Source: Myxococcales bacterium
Lineage (GTDB): Bacteria; Myxococcota; Polyangia; Fen-1088
Length of the DNA: 6,922 nt
Direction of reading: 5' to 3'
Assembly (NCBI GenBank): GCA_003155465.1
Contig: PMCR01000203.1
Coordinates: 11,616-18,537 of the forward strand
Under the pieces are notes generated by a model. The model did not search any database. It was not told the origin of the DNA and saw only the letters and a program-made list of their open reading frames with translations. Position numbers and translations under genes: made by a program. This document shows positions 6,180 to 6,922 of the stretch, one piece after another. Position 1 is the first letter of the stretch, and every line of letters begins with the position of its first letter.

Positions 6180-6922
6180 ATGCCCACCATGCGATCCTTT
6201 TCACTGTTCCCATTGTTGACGCTCGTCGGTCTGATGGCCTGCTCGGGAAACAACTCCGAGGGACCGCAGGGCGGCGCCGGAGGGACGCAATCGTCCGCGG
6301 CCGGGCCACAAGGTGGGGCCGGAACGACGGCTAGCGCGGAACCGACGGCTGGCACGCAGACAGGGGGCACCACCTCCCCTGCTGGCGGAACAACGGTTCC
6401 GGTGACGACCTCCGCAGCCGGCGGAACAACCCTTGCCGAGACGACCTCCGCGGCCGGCAACACGGCCGCGGGCGGCAGCGTTGGGCCCGGCGGCAACACG
6501 GCCGCGGGCGGCTCCGCTGTTGGTGGCCGTACTTCCCCAGTCGGTGGAAGCGATTCGGCCGGGGGCACCACGGCCGACAAGGGCGGCACCGCAGGCGCGC
6601 CAGGACCGGCAGGCGCCTCTGGATCGGCGGGCAGGACAGCCGCAGCAGGGACATCAGGCTCGGCCGGATCGACCGGCGGAGGTGCAGCTGGCGCAGCAGG
6701 GGCGCCCGCGCCGGGCAGCATCCCGGCGGGATATCCCACGCCGACCGCGGACAACTACGCCAAGTGCAAGTCGTCGACCGCGTCCGGCCAGTGCCCCGGC
6801 GGCGGCCCTGGGCCAGTCTGTATCGCATGTCACTTTGGAGGCTCGGCCGGGAACTATGCCGTGACTGTAACTCTGGGTGGTCCCGCTGCGAGCCAGACCT
6901 ATGTGAGTTGTGAAGCAAACCG
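6180..6922 (+). CDS. Secreted lipoprotein with Gly/Thr/Ala-rich spacer, 3' end beyond window
   Basis: The frame is open from the ATG at 6180 to the window edge: 247 full codons. The N-terminus is a lipoprotein signal: M-P-T-M-R, a hydrophobic core (FSLFPLLTLVGL), then the lipobox LMAC with the lipidated cysteine at residue 21. Residues about 22-180 are low complexity, rich in Gly, Thr, Ser, Ala and Pro, with a roughly 12-residue period at 76-135 and a collagen-like GAPGPAGASGSAG stretch. A folded region begins near residue 185 (GYPTPTADNYAKC) and has cysteines at 196, 205, 214, 217 and 244. It ends in GNYAVTVTLGGPAASQTYVS. That last segment resembles the beta-sandwich found before rhamnogalacturonan acetylesterase or related carbohydrate-active domains, but too little is visible to claim a function. 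Predicted location is the outer membrane, with the spacer holding the domain away from the surface. ATGs at 6174 and 6189 are alternative starts; 6180 has the best ribosome binding site spacing. Confidence 0.8.
   Translation, partial: MPTMRSFSLFPLLTLVGLMACSGNNSEGPQGGAGGTQSSAAGPQGGAGTTASAEPTAGTQTGGTTSPAGGTTVPVTTSAAGGTTLAETTSAAGNTAAGGSVGPGGNTAAGGSAVGGRTSPVGGSDSAGGTTADKGGTAGAPGPAGASGSAGRTAAAGTSGSAGSTGGGAAGAAGAPAPGSIPAGYPTPTADNYAKCKSSTASGQCPGGGPGPVCIACHFGGSAGNYAVTVTLGGPAASQTYVSCEAN
6405..6512 (+). repeat. 36-bp tandem periodicity in the lipoprotein spacer
   Basis: Three consecutive 36-bp units start at 6405, 6441 and 6477. Units 1 and 2 share ACGACCTCCGC followed by one A/G change and GCCGGC at their starts. 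Units 2 and 3 share a perfect 22-bp segment at 6455-6476 and 6491-6512. Each unit encodes 12 residues with a pattern like TTSAAGGTTLAE or SVGPGGNTAAGG. The DNA-level identity indicates recent unit duplication rather than only composition bias. Confidence 0.75.

Noticed and set aside
6161..6754. Pro/Ala/Val-rich minus-strand frame
   Set aside because: It is the complement of the Gly/Thr-rich repeat of the lipoprotein; the plus strand has a proper signal peptide with lipobox and a ribosome binding site.

Overview
The window is GC-rich, roughly 65% by eye, with dense, strongly third-position-biased genes that indicate a high-GC Gram-negative bacterium. The D-lactate dehydrogenase domain resembles the proteobacterial LdhA type. 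The Gly/Thr/Ala-rich lipoprotein at the right edge resembles secreted proteins of myxobacteria (Myxococcota). That lineage is an inference from style, not a proven identity. No rRNA, tRNA, CRISPR array or insertion sequence was found.

Layout. The left edge (1-674, minus strand) holds a type II toxin-antitoxin pair: a Phd/YefM-type antitoxin (372-611) followed 2 nt later by a PIN-domain VapC-like toxin (1-369, cut by the window edge). A palindromic array of three half-sites (636-662) lies just upstream of the antitoxin and is probably its own operator. A non-coding stretch of about 350 bases separates this module from a tight plus-strand cluster. The cluster has three genes: an N-terminal cyclic-nucleotide-binding domain fused to a D-lactate dehydrogenase (1020-2534), a lactate permease of the LctP family (2540-4048), and a 6-phosphofructokinase of the plant/trypanosome-like type (4066-5391). 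The gaps are 5 and 17 nt and each start has a recognisable ribosome binding site, so this is very probably one operon.

Right part. Converging on the operon after only 8 nt is a minus-strand reading frame (5400-5903, open to 5996). It looks like the C-terminal third of a calcineurin-like metallophosphoesterase whose N-terminal metal-binding half is missing. From 6180 a plus-strand lipoprotein precursor runs off the right edge. It has a lipobox ending at Cys21, a long low-complexity Gly/Thr/Ser/Ala spacer with a 12-residue period, and then a cysteine-containing start of a folded domain.

How the genes work together. The operon joins the committed step of glycolysis (phosphofructokinase) to its fermentative exit: pyruvate to D-lactate with NAD+ regeneration, then lactate transport across the inner membrane. 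The unusual element is that the dehydrogenase carries its own cyclic-nucleotide sensor with an apparently intact phosphate-binding cassette. This suggests that cAMP or cGMP directly gates lactate fermentation at the enzyme level rather than through transcription. This fusion is the best candidate for something little described in the window.
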